Counted from the first letter of the stretch, positions 1-9,010 are shown. The stretch is DNA of 13,855 bases from Saccoglossus kowalevskii (GCF_000003605.2 NW_003116457.1:106358-120212); one strand, 5' to 3'. The notes: generated by a model from the sequence alone, not told the origin. A program made the numbers and translations.

Positions 1-559
1 TGTACTTGTATGGTAAACCTCTGGTTTTCGTCTCAGTGAAAAAGTACCATGGCTATATGGTGTCATCAGATGGCAAGGATGAAGCTGATATGAAGCGACA
101 ACTGCGGTGTATTTATGCTAGGGCAAATTTTATTTTACGAAAATTTATAAAAGTTCAGAGTACGTTAAGTGTTTGTTATTTAGAACGTATTTATACAGTA
201 TATATTGTTTGAATGTTTGGTGTGATTATCCTACACAAATTGTGAATACAGTGCGAGTGGCTTATAATAACGCTATAAGATTGATCTTTAGCCTTAAACG
301 GGCTAGCAGCGCCAGTGGTAAAATCGTGAATAGAAATATTTTGAACTTTGAATCTCTTCAGCGCAAGGCCTTATATGACTTTAGTCAGCGCCTACGTACG
401 AGCGATAATGCTTTAATTCGTACTTGTGTCAACTCTGACAGTTTTCTCTTATCCAAATTTTAGACTAATTGTAGACGTTGTAATTATTAGTGTTGGTGTT
501 TGTTATGCATTTAATATGGGACTTTTTTGGCCTGAAATAAAGGATTAATAATAATAATG
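1..559 (+). mobile_element. 3' end of a non-LTR (CR1/jockey-like) retrotransposon
   Basis: The segment holds the end of a reverse-transcriptase ORF, a short 3' UTR of about 80 bases after the TAG at 461-463, an AATAAA at 536-541, and a simple tail of TAA repeats at about 545-559. A short 3' UTR ending in a trinucleotide repeat is typical of CR1/L2/jockey-group LINEs, which are copied by target-primed reverse transcription from the 3' end. The 5' part lies outside the window, so it cannot be said whether the copy is 5'-truncated. No target-site duplication can be checked because only one end is present. The clade name is inferred from protein resemblance only. Confidence 0.8.
6..463 (+). pseudogene. 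C-terminal part of a LINE reverse transcriptase, broken by one frame shift
   Basis: Positions 6-212 read in one frame and 173-463 in another. Joined at about 144-156 they give one continuous product typical of the region after the RT catalytic core: a DxKRQLR..YARAN segment, then RKF, then KCLLFRTY, a WCDY motif, RVAYNNA, and a terminal RKALYDFSQRL stretch. The switch is what a single lost base near the A/T-rich run at 141-152 would produce, so this copy cannot encode an intact enzyme. The protein would have reverse-transcribed its own RNA at a nicked target. The catalytic FADD-type motif lies upstream of the window. Codon 6 is not a real start; the ORF simply enters from the left. Recognition of the family is firm; the exact clade is not. 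Confidence 0.82.
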
Positions 560-1330
560 AACAAATGTCATTTTTTTCTCGATTTCATATTGCGCCTATA
601 TGTGGTAATTGCGGCACATCTATAAACTATTCCAGGGCAAAATATACTTCCATAAGCGAGCGACTGCGCAGAAGGTAGCTTGACGTGTATATGTATGTAT
701 ATTCACACGTGGTAAAATATCATCAAAAACTCACTCCATGTAACTAACCAGTTTAATCCTTATAACAGGCCGTGTTTTATGCAATTACACGCTTTAAGTC
801 ATCTTGTAATGATAAATGTAATTAATAAATCAATATCGTTATCACAATAAATCCGAGTACACAGATGTCCATCCTCGTCTGGATCACGTCACGTGTCTAT
901 AAGTGTACTAGGGTAATATGTACTCTCATAACGTATACACCGTGCTACTGTGCCCTTGTACAACAATCCTTCCCCTGAAGCTTGACAAGTGTGTGCCTTC
1001 TCATGTATGTAACTTAACTTCCAGAACATATACAGCGAATTGTGGCGCAGCGAGGAAGAATGGCAAGGCGCGTTGTTGTATCGCAACTTTCTTTGTTGAG
1101 TGTTTATATGTTCGTAGTGTTCCCGTCAATGTTTAATAGAACGTGTGCGTTAATGTTCCGCCTAACTTTGCTGCGGCTGGCGCTTTTATTCATAAAGCTA
1201 CGCATAGAAAACTAATGGAGAATTTTATGAGGTGCGTATTTCTTGTAAAATTAATCGAATTTGAATTGGAATAATTAGTTCTTCATAGAAAATTATAATT
1301 CAATGTATAATAACCAGATATTTATTACAG
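560..1330. other. No gene seen; flank of the Harbinger element
   Basis: AT-rich sequence with only short overlapping ORFs on both strands (for example 918-1136 and 889-1086) that show no recognisable motif and look like chance. A short imperfect hairpin lies at about 673-698. The left end of the Harbinger element should fall here, but I could not find a terminal inverted repeat matching the region after 3786. An ATG at 1215 followed five codons later by a GT donor at 1232 could be a short first exon of the transposase, but its frame does not join cleanly to the next exon. Confidence 0.5.
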
Positions 1331-1360
1331 GAGCGCAGAAAACGTGTGTTTTCTTTTAAG

Positions 1361-2532
1361 AACCTGACATTGAAGATGAGTTGTTGCTAATAATGCATTC
1401 AGGCAAACATAGAAAGAACAAAATTATTCCATCTGTAATAACACCACGTCTTTATCTTCGTAACATCTCAGAAGAGGAAAGTTTAACAATGTTCAGGTAA
1501 CGTTATACTTTATTACAACTGTCATCTTCAAGCAAATACTTTTTTCCTCTACTTGTTATACCAAATTTGCCTGTTTCTGTAGGTTTCTTGAAGACGATGT
1601 TCTGCGCTTGGAAACTGCGCTGCGAGTTCCAGACAAAATTGTTTGTTAAAGTGTGTAGTGGGATTGATTTCCTCTGTATTTTTATGAGTAGAATGGCTTA
1701 CCCAAATAGACTTGCAGATCCTGTACATATATTCAAAAGATCAGAACCAGAAATGAGTATGATTTTCAACGAGGTAAATGTTTTAATACAATTTTTATTT
1801 TATAACAATAATTAATCTTAATTACTTTTGGCCATTTACTAACCAGTCTTAACATTCCAGACAATAAACTGGCACAGTACTACCGAGTGATTGGTGAAAG
1901 ATGCCCCCTTCAAAACTGTTTTGGTTTCGTAGATGGAACCGCAAGATCAGTGTGTCGACCGACAGAATTACAGCAAATTATTTATTCTGGTAGGCATTAT
2001 TTGTTTCAGTTTTTTCCAACAAAGTTAATGTCAATTTATACCAATAATATAATAATGCAATGTTTCGATGCCGTCGTAATAACATTTATACTGTGTGTTT
2101 CTATTTCATTTTTATAGGACATAAATAATATCATGCTCTAAAATTCCAAAGTTATGCTACCAGATGGAATCATAGGCCATTTATTTGGCGACATGATGCA
2201 GCAATGCTGAGAAAGAATGATTAACTGATTTACTGCAGGTTCCAGACGGTACTCCATACTGTATTTATGGCGACCCTGCGTACCCATTAATGACCAATCT
2301 ACTTACTTTCGTGGAGCTGTACTAACACCCGATCAAATGGCATTTAATAAATCTATGTCATCAGTAAGACAGACTGTCGAGTGGGGATTTGGAAAAATTG
2401 TTCAATATTTTTCATTTCTTGATTTTAAAAAAAATCAGAAAATATTATTACAACCAGTTATATTATATAGTTGGTGCTATTTTAAGTAATTGTCATACAT
2501 GTTTGTACATGAACATGTTAAATTTATTGTAG
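1361..2532 (+). pseudogene. PIF/Harbinger (HARBI1-like) DDE transposase, spliced and inactivated
   Basis: Pieces in order: an acidic start (IEDELL, from about 1369), FRFLEDDVLRLE, MAYPNRLAD and SEPEMSMIFNEV, NCFGFVDGT with the first catalytic Asp at 1932-1934, YSGHK, HALKFQS, RHDAAML, YCIYGDPAYP with the second Asp at 2272-2274, and SVRQTVEWGFGKI with the catalytic Glu at 2379-2381. It ends in CHTCLY and a TAG at 2530-2532. Introns at 1497-1582 and 1990-2117 have GT-AG ends and restore codons across the joins. A further junction between 1774 and about 1848 is unclear. Lesions include a frame break near 1646-1649, a TAA at 2126-2128, breaks near 2147-2152, 2222-2240, 2300-2310 and 2460, and a few codons lost near 2186. 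All three acidic residues survive, but no enzyme can be made. The first exon may start at 1331. Confidence 0.88.
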
Positions 2533-2618
2533 TAACTTAGACTTCAAGATATCGTTTGTGTGATAAGAAAAAAGTTATTATTAATATTAATACATATCAC
2601 CAATTTATAGAAAATGTG

Positions 2619-2624
2619 AATAAA
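2619..2624 (+). promoter_or_regulatory. Possible poly(A) signal of the Harbinger transposase
   Basis: An AATAAA lies about 85 bases after the transposase stop codon and before the end of the convergent Myb-like gene. The position suits a 3'-end signal for the + gene, but the region is very AT-rich and the hexamer could be chance. Confidence 0.4.
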
Positions 2625-2717
2625 TAATTTTTCATTTTTTAAATTCACACATACTTATTAAATCGTAATGTATTTAAACTTAAAAAAATACACAATTTTA
2701 ACAATAAATTAATTTGA

Positions 2718-3786
2718 TTAAATTTCTGTTTTTATTATATTAAGCATGGCTAGTCTCTCCTGTCTTTCCAACTAAAATCGCTGTTTTCTTTCATCTTTCT
2801 CCTTATCATATTTCTGTTTCTCGAACAGCAACTTCTTTTCCTCAAACTCAATCTTTTTCATTTGAAAAGCTGCCTTTTGTTCCAGGTAAATTTCAATGGC
2901 TTTCCCACGTTTTTTTGACAGAATTATCATCTGAGTCACTTGAACCTATAGAATAAAACACTTTTGAATTGGTATTTACATCCGCATTAGTTGTTGTCAA
3001 TCAGTATGCAACAATTATATATATTATAAACAATTATCTATCATTTCTAACCAATATTTGAAAGCAAAATGTGTAACACAGTAACAATAACATTGTACGA
3101 TTTCAACATATGCAGTGTAAGTACGACAAACCCTACCTGATGACTTTTCTCTCAGTGTGACCATAGCTCTCTGCCTAATTTCACGTCCCTGTTCGTCGTT
3201 TGAATTATTTTTAGAATTGTCATATGACCTCCTCCTTTTCCAATTTCTAACTGTGTTATCTCTTGTAATAGTCTCTCTTTCTCCGTGTATTCCTCTTCAG
3301 ATCTCGGGCTAAAATTAATGTACACACAGTATAATTACAGGGCATATAAATTTGTAAAAATTCACTATATATGAACAACTTACTCCTTCCAACCACATTC
3401 TGATACAGTTTTCTTAATGTTAATACCATTAAAATAAACGAGATAACAACACCCTACCCTCCGTCATTAGGTTAAAAAAAATAGACAACATACTAACGAG
3501 TTTCAATAATGTAATTGGAATGTGTTAAGTGCAACATATACCGTATCAAAGCTTTAGATTCTTCCTATCTAAAATAGTTCAGTAAGAGTGTTGTGCGCTT
3601 CATGCACCGTCTTCCATCTATGGTTAGATCATGGTGGGCAGCCATCACACTTCTTGCAATCTCTGACCACGCAACACCACTGTCCAACCTACCATACGGA
3701 TTAACAGCTACAATGTAGACACAATTACATATCGTTATATGGACATTTGAGTTATCGTCAATGACATCATTAACATGAAATGCCAA
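2718..3786 (-). pseudogene. Myb/SANT-like accessory protein of the Harbinger element, inactivated
   Basis: Three exons can be read on the minus strand. Exon 1 (3786-3542) gives AVNPYG, AWSEIA and DGRRC, the pattern of the Myb/SANT-like (trihelix-type) DNA-binding domain of Harbinger second proteins. Exon 2 (3308-3137) gives EEEYTEKERLLQEI and then a basic NWKRRRS. Exon 3 (2945-2718) gives an acidic SSDSDDNS and a long charged helix (MKKIEFEEKKLLFEKQK), likely a coiled coil for partner binding. Introns 3541-3309 and 3136-2946 have GT-AG ends on this strand, and the codon is restored at each join. Lesions: TAG at 3567-3565, a frame break near 3230-3250, a frame break at the T run 2910-2916, and TAG at 2774-2772. 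The true start is not clear: the open frame enters exon 1 upstream without a good ATG. The partner gene is the convergent transposase. Confidence 0.8.
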
Positions 3787-4589
3787 AAATGCAATGATAC
3801 CATATTTCTATTCCCGTGCTCGCTAGCTCGCCTTATGTTTGCTCCATGGCGAGTATTCAATATATTTTAAAGTACCACATTAAATAATTAATTTGGCATT
3901 TTAAATACAATAAAACAATTTCATTTTGATCCGATTGTTTTACAGATTTATGAGCTTCAGGATGCAATTTGTTGTATTGCGATGCGTCTCTGACACTGAC
4001 TACGTGTAGTGAGGTAATTTCATTATTTACGCTCATACTCGTGTATTAATGTCGTCATACGACAAGATATGAATATTTTAAACCATTTTATTCATATCTT
4101 TGTTCATACAGGATGGACTTTCGAAATGGATTTTCCCTAAACAAACTCGTGAGTTTCACATTTCGTTTACATAACTTTACTGCACGTGATATGAATACCA
4201 ATTATGTACAATCTATTGTCATGGTAACGGTTTGAGGTGGAAGACAATTCAAAATAATGATTTGCATAACATGTATTAACTAAAACATTACATTACTAAA
4301 ATATCCTTTGAACACGCGAATTATAGTCATAAAAATGGAATTTCAATTTAAACAACAAAACATCAACTGACAAAAAATCGAAAGTACTGCACAATACAAC
4401 CATACTAAACGATCGAACACTTCAAAAAATAACACGTTCATTTAACGCAGGACGAGTGAACCACCTGATTCATCTACGTATTTATTTTATAAATGATGCA
4501 ATTTCCTTTAACACACTCCTGCGTGTAATATTGGTGTAGCTAAATGTATTGTCAATATCATCTTTACGCAGTTTTTATTATGTTCACAG
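3787..4589 (+). other. Mostly non-coding; one weak upstream exon candidate
   Basis: No clear gene. Two segments have splice-like borders. 4112-4148 follows a TACAG acceptor and precedes a GTGAGT donor; read from phase 0 it has no stop and leaves phase 1, so it would join in frame to the exon at 4590. 3946-4013 follows a TTTTACAG acceptor and precedes GTAATT, but its longest reading (ATG at 3950) stops inside the exon. Either could be an upstream exon of the cysteine-rich/VWD gene, whose start and signal peptide I could not identify. The right end of the Harbinger element should also lie in the first few hundred bases. Confidence 0.35.
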
Positions 4590-5847
4590 GTGCTGAACCA
4601 GCTTGTCCTGGTAAGTATGCCAATTTGTCTTTCTGTCCTAACGTGATGATAACGTGTCTGTATATATTTAAAAATATGCTTTTTCGCATCGCAGCAACTG
4701 AATATGCCGCTTCAGTTATGACGGAGCAAAACACTGTTATTGATACAATGTGCCGAGCTTCGTGTCAAGATACCGAGACAGAAATATGTGATATGGATAT
4801 TAATGCCTTACACTGTGGTATCGCTGACGAGGAATTAGGATGCAAATCGTGTGCTAGAAATGACGGTAAGCTAACTTAATACACTAATTCCTGCATCGGT
4901 TATCAAATCAGGAACACTTTTTAGTGGTATTGACTAGAATTGTGCAAAACTTAATATGAAACAAAAATTATTTCGACTTGATACATATATTTAACATTGA
5001 CATTATAATAAATTCAAACTCACATTTAATATATTTGTGACCAAGGTCATATTGACACTATGTTGTGATTTTGTTGACAACTCATTTTTCAACTTGGAAC
5101 TGAATTTGTTTCAGATCTAGAAATCCAGCAAACTTCTGGTTTTGATATATGTAATTGGTTTTGTCGTAAGTTATGTTTATATCATTTTAACAAACATAGT
5201 TGCAATGCATTTACTGAATATAATGGTTTTGCTAGTATTAAACTTTGTTGATATGACGTACACGTACTGCAAAATCCCGACGCACATGTACCCACGTGCA
5301 CACAAGATTCAGCGAAAGCACGCGTCTTGAAAAAATCGAACGATCTGTTGACGTATAATAAAATAAGAGCGCACATGTAATCTAGAAATGACGTATTTGA
5401 CCAATTAATACTGTTATTTTCAAATTACAGACACCGAATGCAAAAGATATGGAGGAACGTGTAGATTATTCACATGTTTAGCTGACGAGCACTCAGAAAA
5501 AAATGGAACTTATCCACTGCCCTGGCTATGTAAATGTTGCAAACGTAAGAATATTTAAGATACACAAGTCTACGTTATCTCGAATTAGTACAGTATATTA
5601 TTCTAACAAAACTTAGTTTGAGATTGCCATTATAACTATATAATTCTTATTATCTCTTTCTTAATTGCAGGGTTGCCACGTGAGTTGGTTTGTATACCAT
5701 ATTTTCTTATAACGAAATTACGGTGAATAATATTTGAAACAAATACAAATTAGTTTAGCAACTAAAATCAACTTGTTGATTTCAGATGAAGACGTCTATG
5801 ACGCATACATTCCACTTTAAAGATTATATTGCAAGTATCTCGAATGT
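4590..5847 (+). CDS. Exons of a cysteine-rich, probably extracellular protein with a duplicated domain
   Basis: Six consecutive segments have acceptor and donor signals and join in one frame through phase-1 introns: 4590-4610, 4695-4865, 5115-5165, 5431-5544, 5671-5679 and 5786-5847. Domain A (4695-4865) has cysteines spaced C-x3-C-x7-C-x8-C-x8-C-x2-C. Domain B (5115-5544 spliced) has C-x3-C-x3-C-x6-C-x4-C-x17-C-x-C-C. Both share a CxxxC start, an ADE segment after an inner cysteine, and a CKxC end, so they look like diverged copies of one disulfide-rich module; B carries an extra intron. Two exons are microexons of 21 and 9 nt. After an acidic HEDVYDAYIPL tail comes TAA at 5818-5820, yet a perfect GTAAGT donor follows at 5848. 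Even cysteine content and clean splice phases argue for a real, secreted product. I do not recognise the family, and the start is missing. Confidence 0.72.
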
Positions 5848-5899
5848 GTAAGTTCTTTTTAAAAGTAGTCATGTGATTTACTATAATACTTTATTACAG

Positions 5900-7037
5900 C
5901 ATAAAGCCTCCTAATAGACATCGCGACCCACAATTTCGTACATTCGATGGCTTTCAATGGAGACCGTGTTATCTTGGTTGAAGACAGGCTTTACGTAAGT
6001 AAATTTGTTCTCTCCATTGTTTAGTACAATTGTTAGACACATTATTTGGTTATTTTTAATATTCTTGGATTGATGTCCCAATCATTGCAGTTTATTGTTA
6101 ATGATAATTTCTTCAATGTATATAATTTAATTTTCATAATTTCGGATCTGGATACAAGATACGGCAACAATCCTAAAAAAAAAATTACCGGATGCACCTT
6201 AGAATTTAACCGGCCCAACCGTTGATTGTTATCGTAAATCACCGCTGCGGTGGTCATTTGGATTCTGTTTTTATTGAAATCTTGGAAAGTGTTCAAATGA
6301 GTGTAGTGCGGTCGGAATAAATTCATTCCGTCCGAATTTGTTTTTCGTTCTTAATTTTATTCAATACATGAAGCACGCTTTTCAGAAACAACTGGTAAAC
6401 TTTATCCATCACTGTTGGCAATGTTACCGGTACCAATGTATTACCGTGTAGGTTATACAAATTTCAATTTTTTTTAAAAAAAAGACGATAGCCATTTTTT
6501 GACCTTCATATATACAATAGTGTATCAACAAAACAAGCAAGACAAATAATTACTTATACGTTCTAATAGGTTAAACTGTAAAGGCATTTGTGTAATTTAT
6601 TATTTAAAGAATATTTTGTGTTGCAGACAGCAGCTTTTACTTTTGCAATGCATTACAATCGAGTAACATATTAGCTAGCTAACTAACTAATTTACTATGT
6701 GGCTTGATGGGAAATGCTGACGGAGATCCGTCTAATGATATGCAGGTACCGGTGCCTGGTGGGAAATTGAAATTAGTTACTGAGTCTAATGACTTTGGAG
6801 ACAAGTGGATTGTTCCAGGAAGGTAAGCACACCATTACTACATTTACTGAAAGTAAAGTATAGGAGTAGGTTCGCAATTATTTTGTTAGCTTTCTTCATT
6901 ATTATTTAGTGTTGGCTACACACTTTAAATTTTTAAGTTTAATTCTTGAATAATCAGAGTGTTTGTGTAAATTATATGTGAAAATTTTACATTATGGTTG
7001 TGTGTTTTTCAGGAGCATCCTGGTTTACGGACTATAG
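5900..7037 (+). pseudogene. von Willebrand factor type D domain exons, same gene, possibly decayed
   Basis: The exon 5900-5994 (acceptor TTACAG, donor GTAAGT) reads RDPQFRTFDGF, the hallmark opening of a VWD domain, then needs a one-base shift to continue as CYL-VEDRLY. A weaker middle exon is possible at 6386-6447 (GKLYPSL..LP). The exon ending at 6822 reads LCGLMGNADGDPSNDM and then FGDKWIVPG, the conserved VWD end (CGLCGNxNGDxxxD ... FGxxW); in this frame there is a TAA at 6690-6692 before it. Intron 6823-7012 joins to a short final exon stopping at TAG 7035-7037. VWD domains build large secreted, often multimeric proteins. Read from the preceding exons, the frame is kept only if one T in 5816-5818 is extra. 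With several lesions the VWD part looks degenerate, though exon choice errors of mine could mimic some of them. Confidence 0.68.
5995..6626. other. Intronic sequence within the VWD gene, possibly with a repeat insertion
   Basis: Between the opening and closing VWD exons. It includes a stretch at 6120-6330 that is less AT-rich than its surroundings and reads openly for 94 codons on the minus strand (6326-6042) without a recognisable domain. A small perfect hairpin (CGGAAT arms, six-base loop) lies at 6313-6330. The sharp composition change suggests an inserted repeat, but no terminal repeats or target duplication were seen. Confidence 0.3.
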
Positions 7038-8109
7038 TCTCATTTAACGATGCCCGAAGTGTTAAATATACAAAAACACACAAAGAACAAAACATACGAC
7101 ATATAACCCTACCAATATAATGTGAACATTTTACTGGAAACAAAATATTAGAAAATATTCAAGTTTGTACTTCCCCCGAATACTTGTGAAACACATGATG
7201 CATAGTAATCCTCCCAGTGTTAATTTGACAGACTCTTGATTCAGAACGTTTAATGATTTGTAAAGTGATACTTAATGTTGACAGATTGACAGATTTTTTG
7301 ACCAGCTGCACTGCCAGTACACATCGTTTCTTAATTTATTTCAATACAATTTAACTTACTACACGAATAATTCAAAGCCTACCACGTGACATTTAAATGA
7401 ACCTTCTAATTAGTGTTTCCATCACAACACCCATCTTATACCACAATATTTCTGTTGGTAGAAACCATAGTTCGGCATATCAACAAATATCTAAATATCA
7501 GAAAAATTGCAATACATACGCCAGTTTGACTACATGTTAAATCTTTTCAACACATCTATTTTGGGTACTGACTATGGCATGTCTTCGAACAATAACAATT
7601 TACTCTGTGTTCTCTTAATAGTTGCAGTATATAATCCGAAAGGTAGACAATGACATATTCGATGATGGTGGCGGGTCTTTGGTTTCAATTATTAATATGT
7701 AATATTATGGATTAGTGGCAATAAAATGAGATTACAGCTGATATGCATTAATCATTGTGTGCGTATGTGTTTAACAGGAGATATAGCACTGAATTCAAAG
7801 ATAACATGGAAGTTATATCGTAATAGTACAACCAATGTAAATGGCTCCACGATGTTTCAAATAGTGTAACCTTCACCCTAACGTCAAATCCCAATTGATA
7901 CACAAATCCCTCTTGCCATCCGAGGATAAATTAAAATTCAACACCAGCATTCAATATTGAGTATTGGAGGTTAGGTTAACTGTTGGAGATTGGCCCCGGT
8001 TTGAAAACCAGCACAAACAAACAATAAATCGGCAACCTGGGAAGTCCTACCCCCTAGCAACAAGATATATTCTTGTAATGACGTGTAATGTCATCGAGTT
8101 TAAGTTGCG
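7038..8109. other. No gene seen
   Basis: AT-rich sequence after the last VWD exon. An AATAAA at about 7721-7726 could be a distant poly(A) signal. The 70-codon ORF at 7964-8176 runs into a dispersed repeat and shows no motif. Confidence 0.5.
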
Positions 8110-9010
8110 ATTTCGAATCCAATTTATAATGAATGAGAGGTCAATTGATATGGCTGTGGCCGGCCTTTTAATATGACTCAGTGAGATGATATTGTTTAAA
8201 ATATAAATCTCTATGTAAACATTCCATATTTAAACCCAGTCGGGATTAGCCCTGCGTACAGTGATGTGTGTACGGAGACGCGTTCAGTTTATATATGTTT
8301 CCACCCTGTGTACCTCCATAGACACAGTCCGGGAGCTCACCGGAGCTGGTGCGCAAGTTAAAAATAAGTTTCCCAGCAGAAATCGGTTGAAATGACGATG
8401 TATTACTCTTACAAAATTATCTGAAAATGATATGTCTTTAAAATTTAAAAAAATGATTAGTAAAGACGGACAAATTGTAAACGCGTAAATACCGAAGAAT
8501 CGTTCACCAAACGCTGCCATTTTCAATTTAATTCACCCGAAAAAATCGTTTGTTTTTAAGGCAAAGTAGCCCATTTCACCCACAATTGGACTCTTAATTT
8601 GGAGTGCTGGATATATGTGTTAACCGATCATCATTTTTGGTACCCGGGCATGCCATTTCATTGAAAAAAGTATTTGTTTTCAAAGTCCCGGACTTTGTCT
8701 ATGAAGGGACGCAGGGCTGAGGTGGGGGACATCTATCAACCAACGTGCCACCCTGTACACATAACACTACACGCAGGGCTAAGCCGGGATAAACTACCAC
8801 TGTGGGGAGCTTTTGCGTAGATATAATGAGATGGACCGCTGGCTCGTGAAATTGTTTTCACTAGCATCGTTCGTTTTATGCCATAGCAAGATTAAAATGA
8901 GTTTATTTAACATCGAAATTCTAACTGCGAGGTGTTATCTCTTCGCTCTCTATTATAAGAGCTACAGTGTATGACAGGATGACACGAGTAGCGCCCTCAA
9001 ACAATTGATC
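8110..9010 (+). repeat. Dispersed repeat, copy 1 (split by an inverted-repeat element)
   Basis: The two arms, 8110-8235 and 8795-9010, align by eye in order with 9662-10060. Shared landmarks are AATTTATAATGAATGAGAGG / GGTCAATTGA near 8115-8145, ACTACCA at 8793-8799, CGTGAAATT near 8844, TTAAAATGAGTT near 8893, and CACGAGTAGCGCCCTCAA at about 8984-9001. The repeat contains no ORF. Its class is unknown; the conserved 3' motif suggests the end of a short non-autonomous element. The strand is arbitrary and marks only the same orientation as copy 2. Confidence 0.65.
8236..8789. mobile_element. Non-autonomous DNA transposon (MITE-like) with long terminal inverted repeats
   Basis: The left end (8246-8273, starting TTAGCCCTGCGT) matches the reverse complement of the right end (ending ACGCAGGGCTAA at 8771-8782) at 24 of 28 positions by eye. 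A second inner block (8317-8334, CATAGACACAGTCCGGGA) matches the complement of 8686-8703 at 17 of 18. The inverted repeats thus extend about 100 bases inward, with more divergence between the blocks. TAAAC flanks the element at 8231-8235 and 8790-8794, a possible 5-bp target duplication; another TAAAC at 8216-8220 is an alternative left border. It sits inside a dispersed repeat whose other copy lacks it, which supports an insertion. The interior has no transposase. The right TIR also has a 17-base palindrome centred on 8689 and a second GCAGGGCT motif at 8711. Confidence 0.8.

Larger units (their letters stand above)
1331..3786. mobile_element. Decayed PIF/Harbinger DNA transposon with two tail-to-tail genes
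   Basis: Two genes face each other: a DDE transposase on + (1361-2532) and a Myb/SANT-like protein on - (3786-2718), with only about 185 bases between their stops. PIF/Harbinger elements are known to carry exactly this pair, the Myb-like protein helping the transposase enter the nucleus and bind the element ends. Both genes have small GT-AG introns and several independent lesions, so the element is dead. The limits given are those of recognisable coding sequence. The true ends, with terminal inverted repeats and a 3-bp target duplication, were not found and probably lie within 560-1330 and 3787-4100. Confidence 0.85.

Noticed and set aside
918-1136. Overlapping ORFs on both strands near 889-1136
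   Set aside because: Both are open over the same short stretch, neither has a domain, and splice signals do not bound them.
3384-3420. An extra minus-strand exon of the Myb-like gene, with a GTAAGT donor
   Set aside because: Including it breaks the frame between the exon ending at 3542 and the one starting at 3308, whereas the direct splice keeps the frame.
651-3838. CATAAGCGAGC and the complement of GCTCGCCTTATG as terminal inverted repeats of the Harbinger element
   Set aside because: The match is interrupted and does not extend, and no 3-bp target duplication could be fixed beside it.
5431-5544. A big-defensin or beta-defensin-like cysteine pattern (GGTC, then a final CC)
   Set aside because: The first spacing (C-x6-C) fits, but the later gaps (x17, then x1 before CC) do not match the defensin patterns I know, and the exon is embedded in a longer multi-exon frame leading toward a VWD domain.
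8105-8120. TTTCGAATCC as a tRNA B box and hence a tRNA or tRNA-derived SINE
   Set aside because: No matching A box or cloverleaf pairing was found at the right distance upstream.
8284-8526. An 80-codon minus-strand ORF
   Set aside because: It overlaps the left inverted repeat and interior of the non-autonomous element and shows no protein motif.
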